Of a stretch of DNA of 64,000 nucleotides, positions 1-12,114 are shown piece after piece (positions within the stretch are counted from its first letter, which is position 1; the number at the start of each line of letters is the position of its first letter). Location: assembly GCA_900239685.1 (NCBI GenBank), contig OENT01000169.1:1-64000 (forward strand), in the 5' to 3' direction. The notes under the pieces were generated by a model, which saw nothing but the letters and a program-made list of their open reading frames with translations, did not search any database and was not told where the DNA came from. The stretch comes from Rotaria macrura. Its lineage: Eukaryota; Rotifera; Eurotatoria; Philodinida; Philodinidae. The translations under genes were made by a program, and so were the position numbers.

Positions 1-1063
1 TAGTATTTAGAGAAAGAAAAGCTCAATTTAAATGGACATTGTCCTTTTGAGTTGTTTTAAGTCTCGACTTATTTTAATATTGCTGTGAAGTAGTATTTGA
101 TGTTCTGCTAAACTCATTCTCAAAGTTTTCATCTCTATTCGTCTTGAGCTTGAGTTTTCGTTTAGACAGGTCTTCTTTGAAATTTATATCATACAATAAA
201 TGTAAAGAGTTTAGGCTAAAAATTTTGGAATCAACAGATGGCTCTTTCTTCAGAAAGTATTCGTTACCATAAATACGCAAAAAAGACAAGCAATATGTAT
301 TCAGAATGCTTAAGTGATAGGCACTTTATTCCATGTTAGGAAGCATTGACTATTTAATCAGCATAATTCAAATACAAGAACAGCAGGATAAAAGTGACAA
401 CCTACTTTTGATGACTTGAAAAAACAATTCTTTTGTTTTAGCCTCCAAGTAGGCTGGAGACTTTCATGTCATTAAGATTTAAAATTGTGCACTTCACTCT
501 ATTTGTTAGTAAAAAATACTAAAAATCAAGTACTTTCTCCTCCATTGTAACGAGTCCGATATTTTTAGGTATACGTTTTCATCGTAAGTTATTTTGCAAA
601 AGAAAGAGGTGCCATAGGAAACTTAAATGTTTTTTAGATACTTAAGAACTTGATTTTACATTAGTCATTTATATATGGATAAAACCGACTTTTCATTTTC
701 ATGTAGTGATCTGAAAACTTATGCAGAAGTGTAACAGAATCTTCAAAAGTTGGATGGAAAATTAAAAAAGATCCTAATTTCGTATTAGTATGGAGAAACG
801 TTTTTTTATGAAGTGTGTTCGGATTTCCGAAGCTTACATTAGTGCGATAAAAGTATAGCAGCACCGGCCAGAAATGTTTAGAAGTTTCTGCCATTTTAGA
901 AAATAAGGTACGTTCACAATTACGGAGATTCCAGGATTTTGAAACTCGCATAATTTTGGAAGCATCGGATAACTGAGAACAGAAACGCAACAAGTTTTCA
1001 GAAAATTCAGAAATTTCCATTTTTGGCGAAACACTGCTGTTTTCAAAGAATACTAATACTTAA
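1..1063. other. non-coding or unassigned left edge
   Basis: No gene can be recognised here. The stretch is AT-rich with many stops on the plus strand. The only open frame of note is the minus-strand ORF at 661-1020, listed separately. No repeat or RNA gene was seen. Confidence 0.4.
661..1020 (-). CDS. hypothetical 119-aa open frame, unrecognised
   Basis: An uninterrupted frame runs from ATG (1020) to a stop at 661. The product has the fragment LLRFCSQLSDASKIM near its start and is rich in Ser, Lys and aromatic residues; no signal peptide, membrane segment or known motif is visible. It does not resemble any family I know. A second minus frame overlaps it, so the opening may be chance. No neighbouring exon with matching splice sites was found. 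I list it only because it is the longest ATG-initiated frame at this edge. Confidence 0.15.
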   Translation of the reverse strand: MEISEFSENLLRFCSQLSDASKIMRVSKSWNLRNCERTLFSKMAETSKHFWPVLLYFYRTNVSFGNPNTLHKKTFLHTNTKLGSFLIFHPTFEDSVTLLHKFSDHYMKMKSRFYPYIND

Positions 1064-1141
1064 ACTGCCAACATTTCTGTCATCGAAAACATTAATCGAA
1101 TTGATATATGGAGCCTGATACTGTTCATTAAAGGGATAACA

Positions 1142-1416
1142 AGAACCACAACAATTCGTCCAACTACAACAACAACAAAAAAAACCACAACAATGCGTCC
1201 AACTTCAACAACAACAAAAAAAACCACAACAACAACAAAAAAAACTACAACGATTCGCCCAACTACAACAACAACAAAAAAAACTACAACAATTCGCCCA
1301 ACCACAACAACAACAAAAAGAACTACAACAATTCGCCCAACCACAACAATGCTTCTAACAACAACAACTACAACAATCCTTCCAACAACAACGACCACAA
1401 CAATGCTCTCGACAGC
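1142..1416 (+). repeat. ACAACA-rich minisatellite encoding Thr runs
   Basis: Imperfect tandem units alternate (ACAACA)n, AAAAAAA and ATTCGTCCAAC or ATTCGCCCAAC blocks, about 40-50 bp per unit. On the plus strand they read as Thr/Lys/Ile-Arg-Pro. The Val-rich frame on the other strand is its shadow. Confidence 0.8.
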
Positions 1417-1430
1417 AGCAACGACAAGAC
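1142..1430 (+). CDS. Thr-rich mucin-like exon, possible 5' part of the kelch gene
   Basis: This is a plus-strand frame of Thr-rich units of the form TTTTTKKTTTIRP, ending TAATTR, followed by a good donor (AGAC then GTAAGT at 1431). The frame stays open upstream to about 1064, so the true exon start is unknown; no clear acceptor, start codon or signal peptide was found. Known context: some bdelloid membrane proteins join a Thr-rich linker to kelch units. The donor leaves phase 1 and the kelch exon at 7203 starts in matching phase, so joining them would make a CAA (Gln) codon and the run TTRQWIRSGSMNYGR. The implied intron is 5.77 kb, about a hundred times the local norm. Alternatively this is a separate gene fragment or a bare minisatellite. 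Confidence 0.35.
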
Positions 1431-2113
1431 GTAAGTGTGTTGTATCTGTAGAATGCTCAAGGAGTAGTATCTATGCTGGAATGCTTATTTTTCTACGAAT
1501 TCGTCCTATTCAAAATTCTCAAGCTTTGTAGCTGATGTCCAACTGTAACAATACTTACAACACACCACTAAAGTGCTTCCAGTTACCTTAGTATGTTAGT
1601 TAATATTTCCATAACCATTGATACTTAAGCACTTTTTTTATACATCTATGAGTTATCTATCATCAGTAGAGCGGTAGTATAAAAAGGAAAGATTATAAAT
1701 TGCTGATATCTTGTTAAATCAGTAGAATCGATAATATGATATAGAAGGACTTCTTTTAGATAACTGGTATAATACTTTCATGTCTGTTTACATTTTGTTC
1801 AAGTGGCTCACGAAATCACTTAATATAATCCCCAAACTACTACTGTTTATCACCGAGAATTCATTGATAGAATCATTCGTATCCACATGGATCTTCAGTT
1901 AAAGAACTAATTTGTATTTTCGCATCGTTTTGCAGTTCGTATAAAACGAAGTAGATAATAGTTATCAGTGCCGAATTTTGAATTGACCAATGTGCAAACA
2001 GTTGTTTTGAGATACAATACTATCAACCCAAGCATATCTATATTGGATTAATCATTCCGAAATCGCACATTGTTTTTGTGCTAAACAAATCACATAATAA
2101 TGCATTCAATTTA

Positions 2114-2536
2114 TAGGCTAAAATGGGTGCAACAAATCCAAGGTCTCGAGATTTGGTGCACATAGATTTACATTTGTTCTCTACTAAGATTTGGATTTGA
2201 TTTTAACTTTTCCAAAATCTGATGAAAATTTATAAGATAAATTTGGAGAAGAGAGAAAAGAATCTCAAGTCATATACATTGATTTAAAATTGTATAGATT
2301 TAGTAAAGATTTGGATTCAGCCTGCAGTATTTAGGTTGGGACTTGGGTGAGATTTGGGTTTGGGATTAGGATTTGGGATTGAAATTTGGATTCACTGTAG
2401 TACGGCTACCAAGTGGGACTAATGTTAGATTGAAAACAAATCCCAATTCCAATCCAAATCCAAGTCCAAGTCCAAACCTCAAAGATTTGGTGACAAATCC
2501 CGAATCCATTAAAGACTTGTTGAATCCCCTAGCCTA
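2114..2536. repeat. fold-back (MITE-like) element with TAGGCTA ends
   Basis: The ends are inverted: TAGGCTA at 2114-2120 faces TAGCCTA at 2530-2536. Inside them similarity continues imperfectly (CAACAAATCC against the complement of ACTTGTTG). The two halves carry opposite-facing degenerate ATTTGGG motifs (2336-2395) and CAAATCC motifs (2436-2490), so the whole region can fold back. No coding sequence is visible and no clear target-site duplication, so the transposon family is unknown. Confidence 0.5.
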
Positions 2537-3251
2537 AAACAATTCTGAATCACTGATATCATTGGTTAACATAAAATAAGTTGTTATTGCCGATATTTTA
2601 ATGACAAAAAATCTTATCCCTAACTTACAGATCAACTGGCTATCGTGACCCATCATTTTCTTCCTCGTTCTAACTAAGAACGTTATAGTTGTCAACTAGA
2701 CCCTGCACAGAGTTGCTGACTTCATGTAAATACAGCCTCACATAAAAAAATTAGCCTGAGCTTTAGACTAAGTACACACTGATAATTTAAAGATGACTTC
2801 CAATGCCATCTTCATATAAAGTGAGGTAACAGTCTAGAACGTCCTTGCAAAAATGTTCTTTACCAAATGTCCCCGGGCTTCAGTCCCCGGAAAAAAGTCC
2901 ATTAGCCAAATTGTCCTTGGTAAAAAATGTCCTCCATGATCAAAATGGCCTTTCAGTAAAATAAAAGCAATGGTAGTTGATAATGTTAGAAATGCAGGTT
3001 AATTTACTAGAAAGGATTAAATTTCATTTTATTTTTCATTGGCCACAAACACGAAAGTCAACGTAATAGATCTTGTGGTGTAATCTGGGTATTGTTGAAC
3101 CGATCGCATAATTCTTTGATTCGTCGTTCAACAATTCTGGACTTTGATTTTTGGGTGTGTGTGTGTGTGAGGATATGAGTGCCCAATTTTAAAAATCTGA
3201 CGTAAGATCTTGAACACCAGATAAGATCATTAAAAAAAAGTCGTCATCTGT

Positions 3252-3388
3252 GAAATCTTACATCAGCTCGTTCCATCATATTCTTGAAAGATCTTGCTGT
3301 ATCGTAAGATATGACTAAGATTTTGGGAAATCTTGTGCAATATTATGATCTTTCACGAATATTATGGTACGAGGCGATGTAAGATTTC
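3252..3388. repeat. inverted repeat with 42-bp arms, core of a fold-back element
   Basis: Arm 3252-3293 matches the reverse complement of arm 3347-3388 at 37 of 42 positions by eye, separated by a 53-bp spacer. Weaker inverted similarity with TAAGATC motifs extends outward to about 3190 and 3470, so the full element is probably about 280 bp. It encodes nothing recognisable. A (GT)n run lies just outside at 3153-3169. Confidence 0.6.
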
Positions 3389-3470
3389 TGAGACAATGAA
3401 TTTTTGTACGATTTTTCGCTTGATCTTACAAGATCAGATTCAAAATCTTATCAGATCTTTTTATATGATT

Positions 3471-6400
3471 GTTCCCCTGGGTATGAATGTGAGATGTGGG
3501 TGTGCGATGTAGCTGTGAACAGGAATATAGTAACACCAGAACCCCACCACAGACTCATCCTTCACAACGAACAGAAATACGATACATCAATTTCAATTCT
3601 GAGCAATTTTAATTCTAAGAGTTGGTGGAAATCGGTTGGAATAGGAATTGATGCATCTCTGATGACGAAGGGCATTTTCATACAAAGAACATTTATGCTG
3701 TAGGACATTTTTGTAACGGAACTCTAGCATGTATTCGAAAGCGAGGAGGACGATAGGAATCTTTTTCGATGCGACATTTCCGGAGAAACGTTCACATGAC
3801 GACAGTAAGAATAAGTCAAGTATGTTCTAGAAAATTTTACATCTTCTTTACACCTATGCGAAGTCGACATTTTCAATACCTGAAGTACCTTCTGAGTTGA
3901 GGAGTTCTTTTCTGTTTTGAATCCCATTCAACCATCAAGTACTAAGAAGTTGATCATACGTATCATGAATATTATTACTGAAAGCCTTAATAAGAAGATG
4001 TCGATATTAGAGAGCAACATTCATCTCATACTGATTTTTCATCGAAGTACGAGGTCTTCAAATCCCATTGCCCTGGAAGAGTGAAAATGTTCTGTTAGAT
4101 CCAGTAAGTTTTAAAATTTTTTTCTGTATTCAGCGTTTACTGATTCGAGGCGTTCTGACAGATTCCATCATCGATAATAATAATTATTGTTTAAATAATG
4201 ATCTCGTCGTTTTCCTTTACTTCTGTAACCTCATTTGTTTTACCCTTTTTTTTTAATTAAAACACGTAAAATAATTAGAGAAGAATGCATTAAGATCTCA
4301 CATTAGAAAAAAAACTTTATAAAAATTCCTAACAGTCGCTGAAAATGTATGACTGCATAATAAAATGGAGAAAACTCTGCAGAAATCTTTGGAATGGAAT
4401 TATTTCAAGAAATACTTTTATTCATTGAAGGGCTGGAGAAATCTTTTTAAATAATTACGAAATTGCTCCGAAATTTTTAGATAAAAGTCGGATATTCATG
4501 AACTTAAAATGGAGTTATGAAAATGCAAAAAGAAATCACCTTTTCTATCATTTTATAATAGAATGTATAGTTTTGCAGAGCTCATCAAAACCTAGACATT
4601 GGACAATTTCAAGTTGAATTTTCATCGAAATCCTGCATCATCGACAGCATCGTTTATTATATAGACACAATCAATCTTGGAAATTTTCAAGAAGTCTAAA
4701 ACGCCCATATCAATTATATATCTTTTGATTACACTGAATATGTTGCACCTACATAGATTTGGCTACTTTTTCTATTAGAAATCTCTCTATTGTAAAACCA
4801 GGCTCCAAATCGCTTTAGCTTGTATGAGGGATTTTAGGAGGCCTGCAAACATAGTCAACATATTTGAAAATTCACGGGGTTTCCGCAACAGCACGAGTTA
4901 AATGTGTGTACTGTTTTGGTGATATTTTAAATGTACGCTCTCTGTTGTACATACATGCATGACAGCCACCGTCGTTTTATAAAATTGAATAGCTCCTTTG
5001 TTGAAGGTGATTCATCTAACGATGTCAAGTATCAATAATATGCTTTTCGAAGTATAGAAATCCTTTAGATAGAATTTTAAAACAAAGTATCTATCAATGT
5101 TTACTATATTATTTCAAAAATCGACTCATATTGATGTTCTCTACACGAGTAGTAACTTCATTTACCTCGTAATTTAGATTTATGGCAATTTCAGGACAAC
5201 TTTCATGTTTGGACCAGCTACTACCTTGATAGTTGAGTCAGCTTGGCTACTTATTGAGTGTTATAATCGAATTTCGGCTCAAAAGGGACAATTGATGTTA
5301 AGAAAGATATTAGTAAAAGTTAACCGAGAGCTGTAATCATTTATTTAAGTGAACAGACGAAAAGCAAAGAGGAAGATACGGCAGAACTGCGCTGGTATTC
5401 AGCCAAAAGTTATTCGATTTCTAAAATGACACACGGCTAACTCATTGTTCTTCAGAACATGGAACAGTCAACAATTATTGGAAAAATTCAAAATTTGCAC
5501 CTTCAAAAATTGTTTCTATGGATTCGATCTATTTTCGTTCATCTTTCTGATCGATTCCATCAAAATTCACCTCTTTCGTATGACTAGAATTATTTTATTG
5601 AGTTTATTTGATTAAATGGGATCATGGAAACTAAAATATGGAAGTTAACTATTATCAAAAGCAGAGAAAGGAATTCATGCATTTTTCAGTAACTAGTATG
5701 GATACTTGAGTCATTTTTCGGAAAATAGAATATTAATGATGCAGTTTGCAACAGTCTATGATTTGGATTGCTTGAGTGCAGCATTCTTTTATAATAGTCT
5801 TTCTTACCTAGAATTAGTTTTTCCACACGAATTCTCTGATACTGATGGGACTTTGACATATTGATTGCTCAAGAATGATCCCACTCGTTCTGTTTTATCT
5901 GTATTTCACGACTGGTGAACCATGTAACGTTGATCTATTTCAGACGATACATCTTCTGATTCTCTTCAAGCTTCCAAATTCGCCTTAATTTAAAAAATTA
6001 AAACAGAATGTTTTGACAGGTAGCCGAGGTTCATTGTATAAAATACAGCAATATCAAGAATTTCGCTCTTGAAAACGAATTTCTTCTATAGCGATGGATA
6101 ACAAGTTTTGACAACTAAACTCAATTGTACATAGCTCTTAAAAGCCTCGCCTAAGTATGGATGTATATGAATTTCTCTAATTCTCACTCATTGTGCTCTG
6201 TGGGGTATCCCAAAAAGTCTGTTTATTACTGTGATGACATTTATTCACTTGTTAACGGTCTTCTAAAAACCCTTTTAAAATTACAGCTATGAATAAAATG
6301 ATTGGGTTTTTGCAGCATTTTAACAAATCAAGTATATTTTTCCACTTGAAGCTAGAATAACATCTGTTAATAAGCTATATGCAATCAGCACTGAACCGGA

Positions 6401-7202
6401 GTACTCTCAAATATTGTACGTTTGCTCTATTAGCTCCATCGAATCATTCCAGTTTGTCAAAATCAGAGAGCGCACAAGCGCTTGAGTATAACTCTGAAAG
6501 AGCATTTGATTTTTACTCGAGATATTACAAAATGTCAATTTCCAAATCCTTCGTTTATGAATTAGAATAAATCTTAAAGCATCGAATTAAAAATCGGTCA
6601 AAGCACATGGAGTTCTTACCATCATGGTACCCATCCTGGTAGACACCGAATTTTGCTTGCTAAACTTACGACAAACACCAGATTGCGGAGCATTCGGCAA
6701 CAATGCTTTGTAAAAAAATCGAAGCCGTACAATTCATCTGCTTTGAGGTAGAAGTAGAGTGAATAGTGTACAAACTTTATCAAGGCATCGATATGTCTTG
6801 ATTGATCCAACCTTCTAAATGACAGATTTCAAAAGCACTATTAGATTGGAATGCAACTGGAATATGTCGAATATCACGATACACTCTAAGAACAAAGGCC
6901 ATTGATAATAATGCACTTGATCACTTATTGAATTTGCAAAAAGTTCATTGACCATCGATACGAGACAATTCACAACAAGAACGAAAGATCATGATACGTC
7001 AATGGAAAAAACGTGAAAGACATTTAGTTAAATGAATTTCCCATATTCTCTTACTCTATGGACCCTTTTTGAACTTTCAACTATGAATAAGGCGCTATTT
7101 TCACTTGCAAAAATTCATGAACTTCCTAGAGAAAAGAGATACTGTTTTGTATTCTATAGTGGTGTGATTTTCATACTTCATTTATCATATTTGCTCTTCT
7201 AG
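3471..7202. other. 3.7 kb without recognisable genes
   Basis: Only short random-looking frames occur, for example 6379-6570 (+). No repeats of note were seen. Its right edge is the acceptor (TTGCTCTTCTAG) of the kelch exon. If the Thr-rich exon and the kelch exon form one gene, this is part of its very long intron. Confidence 0.4.
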
Positions 7203-9112
7203 AATGGATAAGGAGTGGCAGCATGAATTATGGACGATTTGAACATACAGCATCTGTGTTAACAAATGGTAAAGTACTAGTTGCTGGGGGATCTGATGGC
7301 AGTATTTATCCTATAAACAGTGCTGAGTTGTATGATCCATCGACAGGAACTTGGACAACGACTGGAAGCATGAATTATGGACGCAACCGACATACAGAAT
7401 CAGTATTGACAAATGGACAAGTGTTAGTCACTGGTGGTGGTATCTATGGAAGTAGTGCTGAGTTGTACGATCCATCAACAGGAACTTGGACAACGACTGG
7501 TAACATGAATTATTATCGATCTTGGCACACAGCATCAGTATTAACTAATGGAAAAGTATTAGTTGCTGGTGGTTGGGATTATAGCTCCCCGAACACTAGT
7601 GAGTTGTATGATCCATCGACAGGAATTTGGACATACACTGGTAGCATGAATTATGGACGATATTTGCACACAGCATCAGTATTAACTAATGGCAAAGTAT
7701 TAGTTACTGGTGGGGACAATCGAGGGTATCTTTCGAGTAGTGAGTTGTATGATCCTTCAACAGGAACTTGGACTATAACTGGTAGTATGAACTTTTTGCG
7801 AGGTTCCCATACAGCATCAGTATTGACAAATGGAAAAGTATTAGTTGCTGGTGGTGGGTATTCTGCAATAAGTGAGTTGTATGATCCTTCAACAGGAACT
7901 TGGACTATAACTGGTAGTATGAACTTTTTGCGAGGTTCCCATACAGCATCAGTATTAACGAATGGAAAAGTATTAGTTGCTAGTGATACGAGTAGTGAGT
8001 TATATGACCCATCAACAGGAATATGGACATTGACAGAGAATATGAATGATGCACGAACTCACGGTGCAACCTCTGTAATAACGTCTGGAAAAGTTTTAGT
8101 TACAGGTGGATACTTTTATGATTACCCGCAGAGAAGTGAGTTGTATGATCCATCCACAGGCACTTGGACATTGGCAAGTACTACAAGTTATTACAAATAT
8201 TACCATACAGCATCGGTATTGACAAATGGACAAGTGTTAGTCGCTGGTAGTTGGGGCTATGATAGAAGTGCTGAGTTGTATGATCCTTCGACAGGAATTT
8301 GGACAAACACTGGTAACATGAATTATGCACGATTTTGGCACGCAGCATCAGTATTAAATAATGGAAAAGTATTAGTTACTGGTGGTTGGGATTCCTCGGC
8401 TTATGATAGTAGTGAGTTGTATGATCCATCAACAGGAATTTGGACAAACACTGGGAGTATGAATTATGGTCGATACTACCATACAGCATCAGTATTAACA
8501 AATGGAAAAGTACTAGTTACTGGTAGTGTAACTGACGGGTATAAGAATAGTAGTGAGTTGTATGATCCTTCGACAGGAATTTGGACAATTACTGGTACCA
8601 TGAATTATGGACGATATTTGCACACAGCATCAGTATTAACGAATGGAAAAGTATTAGTTGCTGGTGGTTGGGGTGCAAGTAGTGAGTTGTATGATCCATC
8701 AACGGAACTTTGGACAATGACTGGGAGCATGAATTATGGACGATCTTCGCACACAGCATCAGTATTAACGAATGGAAAAGTATTAGTTGCTGGTGGTTGG
8801 GGTGCAAGTAGTGAGTTGTATGATCCTTTAACAGGAATGTGGACAACGACTGGTAGCATGAATTATGGACGACATGGCCATACAGCATCTGTATTATTAA
8901 ATGGGACAGTATTAGTTGTTGGGGGATATGATGACAATGGTTTGTCTGTAAAAAGTGCTGAGTTGTATGATCCATCAACAGGCACGTGGATAATCACTGC
9001 TGCTACGAACAAGTTAAGAAGCGCTCACACAGCATCGGTATTGGCTGATGGGAATGTACTAGTTACAGGTGGAGAAAGTCGTGCGATTTGGAGCACTTGT
9101 GAGTTGTATTAA
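7203..9112 (+). CDS. kelch-repeat beta-propeller protein, 3' exon
   Basis: A 1.9 kb exon encodes 14 kelch-type units of about 45 residues with the pattern MNYGRxxHTASVLTNGKVLV, then GG, a variable loop and SELYDPSTGxW. The first ATG is at 7223, but the frame continues upstream as WIRSGS to an acceptor at 7202, which matches the end of a kelch unit, so a 5' exon is missing; the Thr-rich exon at 1142-1430 is a phase-compatible candidate. The last unit stops at CELY, so its closing strand would come from the N-terminal WIRSGS, a usual way of sealing a propeller. Fourteen blades could make two seven-bladed propellers. Parts of neighbouring units are identical in DNA (86 and 77 nt), which points to recent unit duplication or conversion. 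The ligand is unknown; the family usually binds proteins or glycans. Confidence 0.8.
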
Positions 9113-9362
9113 TTACCTTAGAATAATGAAAGATGAATCATCACAGGTGCATGTTTCTATACAAACTCAATGGACAAACGTAGATTGATAGAGGGAAGTT
9201 GTTTGCAGTAGCAACGAAGAAAATTTTTGCCTTTGTTTTTACTTTTTCCAGTCTTCCTTTTTTCGAATTGCGAATATTTTAACATTTTTTTGTGCTTTCT
9301 TCGGTTCAGTATTGGGAGGTATTCAGTTTTTAGTATGTATGATTATCTTGGTTTTTATAGAA

Positions 9363-9377
9363 GGTGTGGGTGTGGGT
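9363..9377 (+). repeat. telomere-like TGTGGG run
   Basis: Two tandem TGTGGG copies lie 250 bp beyond the kelch stop codon. TGTGGG is the telomere repeat reported for Adineta vaga. So short a run could be chance or an old repair or insertion scar. Confidence 0.35.
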
Positions 9378-11256
9378 CTAAATATGCAGAGTCCATAAAC
9401 AGGCTCCATGCAAAACATTTTTATTATTTTATTCAAGAAATAAAAGGAAAGATCAATTTGTATGTCCGTTTGTTGGAAATAGTGGTTTGATTAGTATGTC
9501 ATGTTATTTTTTGTATGCTAATAAGAACGTCATCTTATGCACAGCCTTATATCCAATAAATCAACTATTTTGAAGGATATAAATATTCTTATGTATCTCT
9601 TTGTCAAAATGTATGTATCATATAAACTGATGAGACAACAGAAATGTGCAGCGGAATCCTATGAACTGGATAGGACGATAGATATTTCACATTTCACGTC
9701 CAAAATACTTTGAACGCAGATTCCATTGAAATTAAGGTCATAAGCGTTCACTGTGAAGTTTCTAAGATGAGCTAAAGCATCGATCGGATAGCTGAAGAGA
9801 TGTGAGTTATTGAGGGCACATCAAAGTGAAGTCCATAGAGTGATACTTATTACATTCTGTTTAACACAACAGTATATGCATGAGGAGTTCTGAAATACGA
9901 ACCGTAAAATCTTTGTACTTTGTGAGTGGACTTCATGCATATTAGGGTGACAAATTTTGTTTCTGTGGGTATCGTGCCAAAGGACCTGAAACCAGAAACT
10001 GATGCACCTATTTATGGTTTTCTTAAGAAAACGTGAATTATCAATGGGTCGATGAATTTCGCTAACCTTGATTAACACGTGAGCTGCATAGTCTCGATAG
10101 TTTTGTAGTTGTGCACTTATAAAAGGGTACAATTTTGTTTGTGAACAATAAATAGTCTATCATGGCTTCTCGATTTTTTGTTCGTTATGACTGAAAACTT
10201 TTCAGTCTACCATAAAATATATTTCGTCATGATAAAAATCACTTATTATACGGAGTATGTTTAGTAGGTTTGAATCCTACACTCATCGATGACTATTTAT
10301 GAGCTTGACAAATTAGAGTAAAAGAATGTTTTCGAAGTTTACGCTATAAACACTACACAACCCCTGATGTGATCGAATCCTCTGATGAATAGTGTAAGAA
10401 AATAGTGCCATTTTTATCACAACTTATGCATGTCTTGCTGATTTTCTTTGTCTGAGTTCAATAGCAATACGCAGTTACTTGTTCATTTATACTTATACAC
10501 ACTCGGTAAATATCGCTCACATAACGGTAGTATTTTCAATTGATTCTCTCAGTGAAAACTTTTTAAGAAGCTTAAAACGTATTTCAGATGCTTTGTTCCC
10601 CTATTTCACATGATTTTTAAAGCAATTTATACGAATCAATAATACATGTTTCATAACAATAAACAGACAATTGGTGTAACTGTTCCGACTTTTCTCATAC
10701 CCTCACAAACATATCAAAACGTCTGCATTTTGTTCTCGAATAATCAACCTGTTTTCGTCAAGAATAAAACTGGTAAATTTGATAGAACTGTAAATTGATT
10801 GAATACCTTTGACAATCTGCGTTCGATTTCTATGACGAGTTATTCTCTAGTTCAAATTCAAGCAATTCAGTTATGTGAATATATATGAGCCAGTCCACAT
10901 AAGTCACGAACGAATTTGCCCAATTCAAGGCTCATGACGGAGAAAAAAGTTCTAAAAATTTTGCCGAAAGCTGTTTTGAAAAATATTGATCCTTCGATAT
11001 TTTATGAGCAATTCACAAAAAATACTGAAAATGACAATCTTCGACGGGAATGGTCTTAATGTGGTCATATCTGAAGAATAGTTCAAAAGAGCGAGCTGAA
11101 ACTTTCTATAGAAATAGAACCCAATGAGTTCTATTTACCATAGAATTTTCGTCCCAAAATATTGAGCCCTTGAGATTTTGTGAATCATCCAATATCTGCA
11201 AAAACGTACATTTTTGGAAAGTTTGACCATTCATAACTCTCGATTGAAATAAGATA

Positions 11257-11275
11257 GGGTGTGGGTGTGGGTGTG
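11257..11275 (+). repeat. telomere-like TGTGGG run
   Basis: The run GGGTGTGGGTGTGGGTGTG is about three TGTGGG units, in the same orientation as the run at 9363-9377. It may be an interstitial telomeric trace. Confidence 0.35.
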
Positions 11276-11995
11276 ATTGAGTGTTTTTCGGATTCAAACT
11301 GGATTTCATTCATTCACTGTGATAGAAGTTTTAAAAGTATTAAATATTTGTTAAAATTCTTCTAGTTATATTTAGATTCATCCACCAACATGTTCTACAT
11401 GTTTCAAACCATCTTACGATGATCGAATATAAGTTTGTTGTATTACTGAGTGTTATATTTACATGGAGACAGACTGCATTCAAGTCAATTACTCGGTGCA
11501 ACAACTGATCAATCACTTTTTCGAATTATTATTTTTAGGTAACAACAAATAGATGAGTTGTAGTTTACGAGATGGCAATGTAGAAAAAAGAGACAAGATT
11601 CTACGTCCGATTAACTGTATCATTTGGTGGATTTTATTTGACCGAGATAACCCGTAAGAAACACATTAGTAGAAATTTCTGATTAACTTTTCTATCAATC
11701 GAAAAGATCTCAGCTCGAAGGTATTTTCAAGTGCCAGTGATACATTTGTTGGCGGTTAGTTTATGGAAGATGTGTTGTGTGGTTGAAACTAAATGTACAT
11801 GTTCTATACAAGTCAACTCATCGTTTGTTAAAATACTTACCCTTTACGCTAGAGACAATTGGAATACCTTTTCCGATGATATCGTGAACACATAATAACT
11901 TATATTCCTATTGTTGACAATATAGATTATTTTATTGCCAATTGTTAGTTGGAGGTTGAAGTGAAATAAATGTACATGTGAGTGTGGGTGCGATT

Positions 11996-12114
11996 TCAGT
12001 TGTACTCTTCATAGAAAGCTATAGCCCCGCCCACGTCTTCACGTTCTTCAAAAGCAAAACTCGTTGGAACACGAAACTGTGACATCCTTTTGTAGCCGCA
12101 TTTGGTCAAATACC
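11996..12114 (-). CDS. possible last exon of an unrecognised gene
   Basis: On the minus strand an acceptor (TAGCTCCCAG) precedes an open frame that ends ...VGGAIAFYEEYN and a TGA at 11996. It contains FRVPTSFAFEEREDV, is richer in GC than its surroundings and reads like real protein. An upstream minus block (about 12180-12250) with a good donor (CGGC then GTAAGT) can join in phase, but the chain back to a start codon is not convincing. I do not recognise the family. It may be a gene remnant or a small gene whose exons I cannot resolve. Confidence 0.2.

Noticed and set aside
1060-1398. Val-rich open frame on the minus strand
   Set aside because: It is the complement of the Thr-coding ACAACA minisatellite.
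8589-8978. 129-codon minus-strand frame inside the kelch exon
   Set aside because: It is a shadow of the repeated kelch units and has no independent support.
10264-10280. tRNA-like T arm (GTAGG, TTTGAAT, CCTAC)
   Set aside because: The upstream 60 bases give no matching acceptor stem, D arm or anticodon arm, so it is probably chance.
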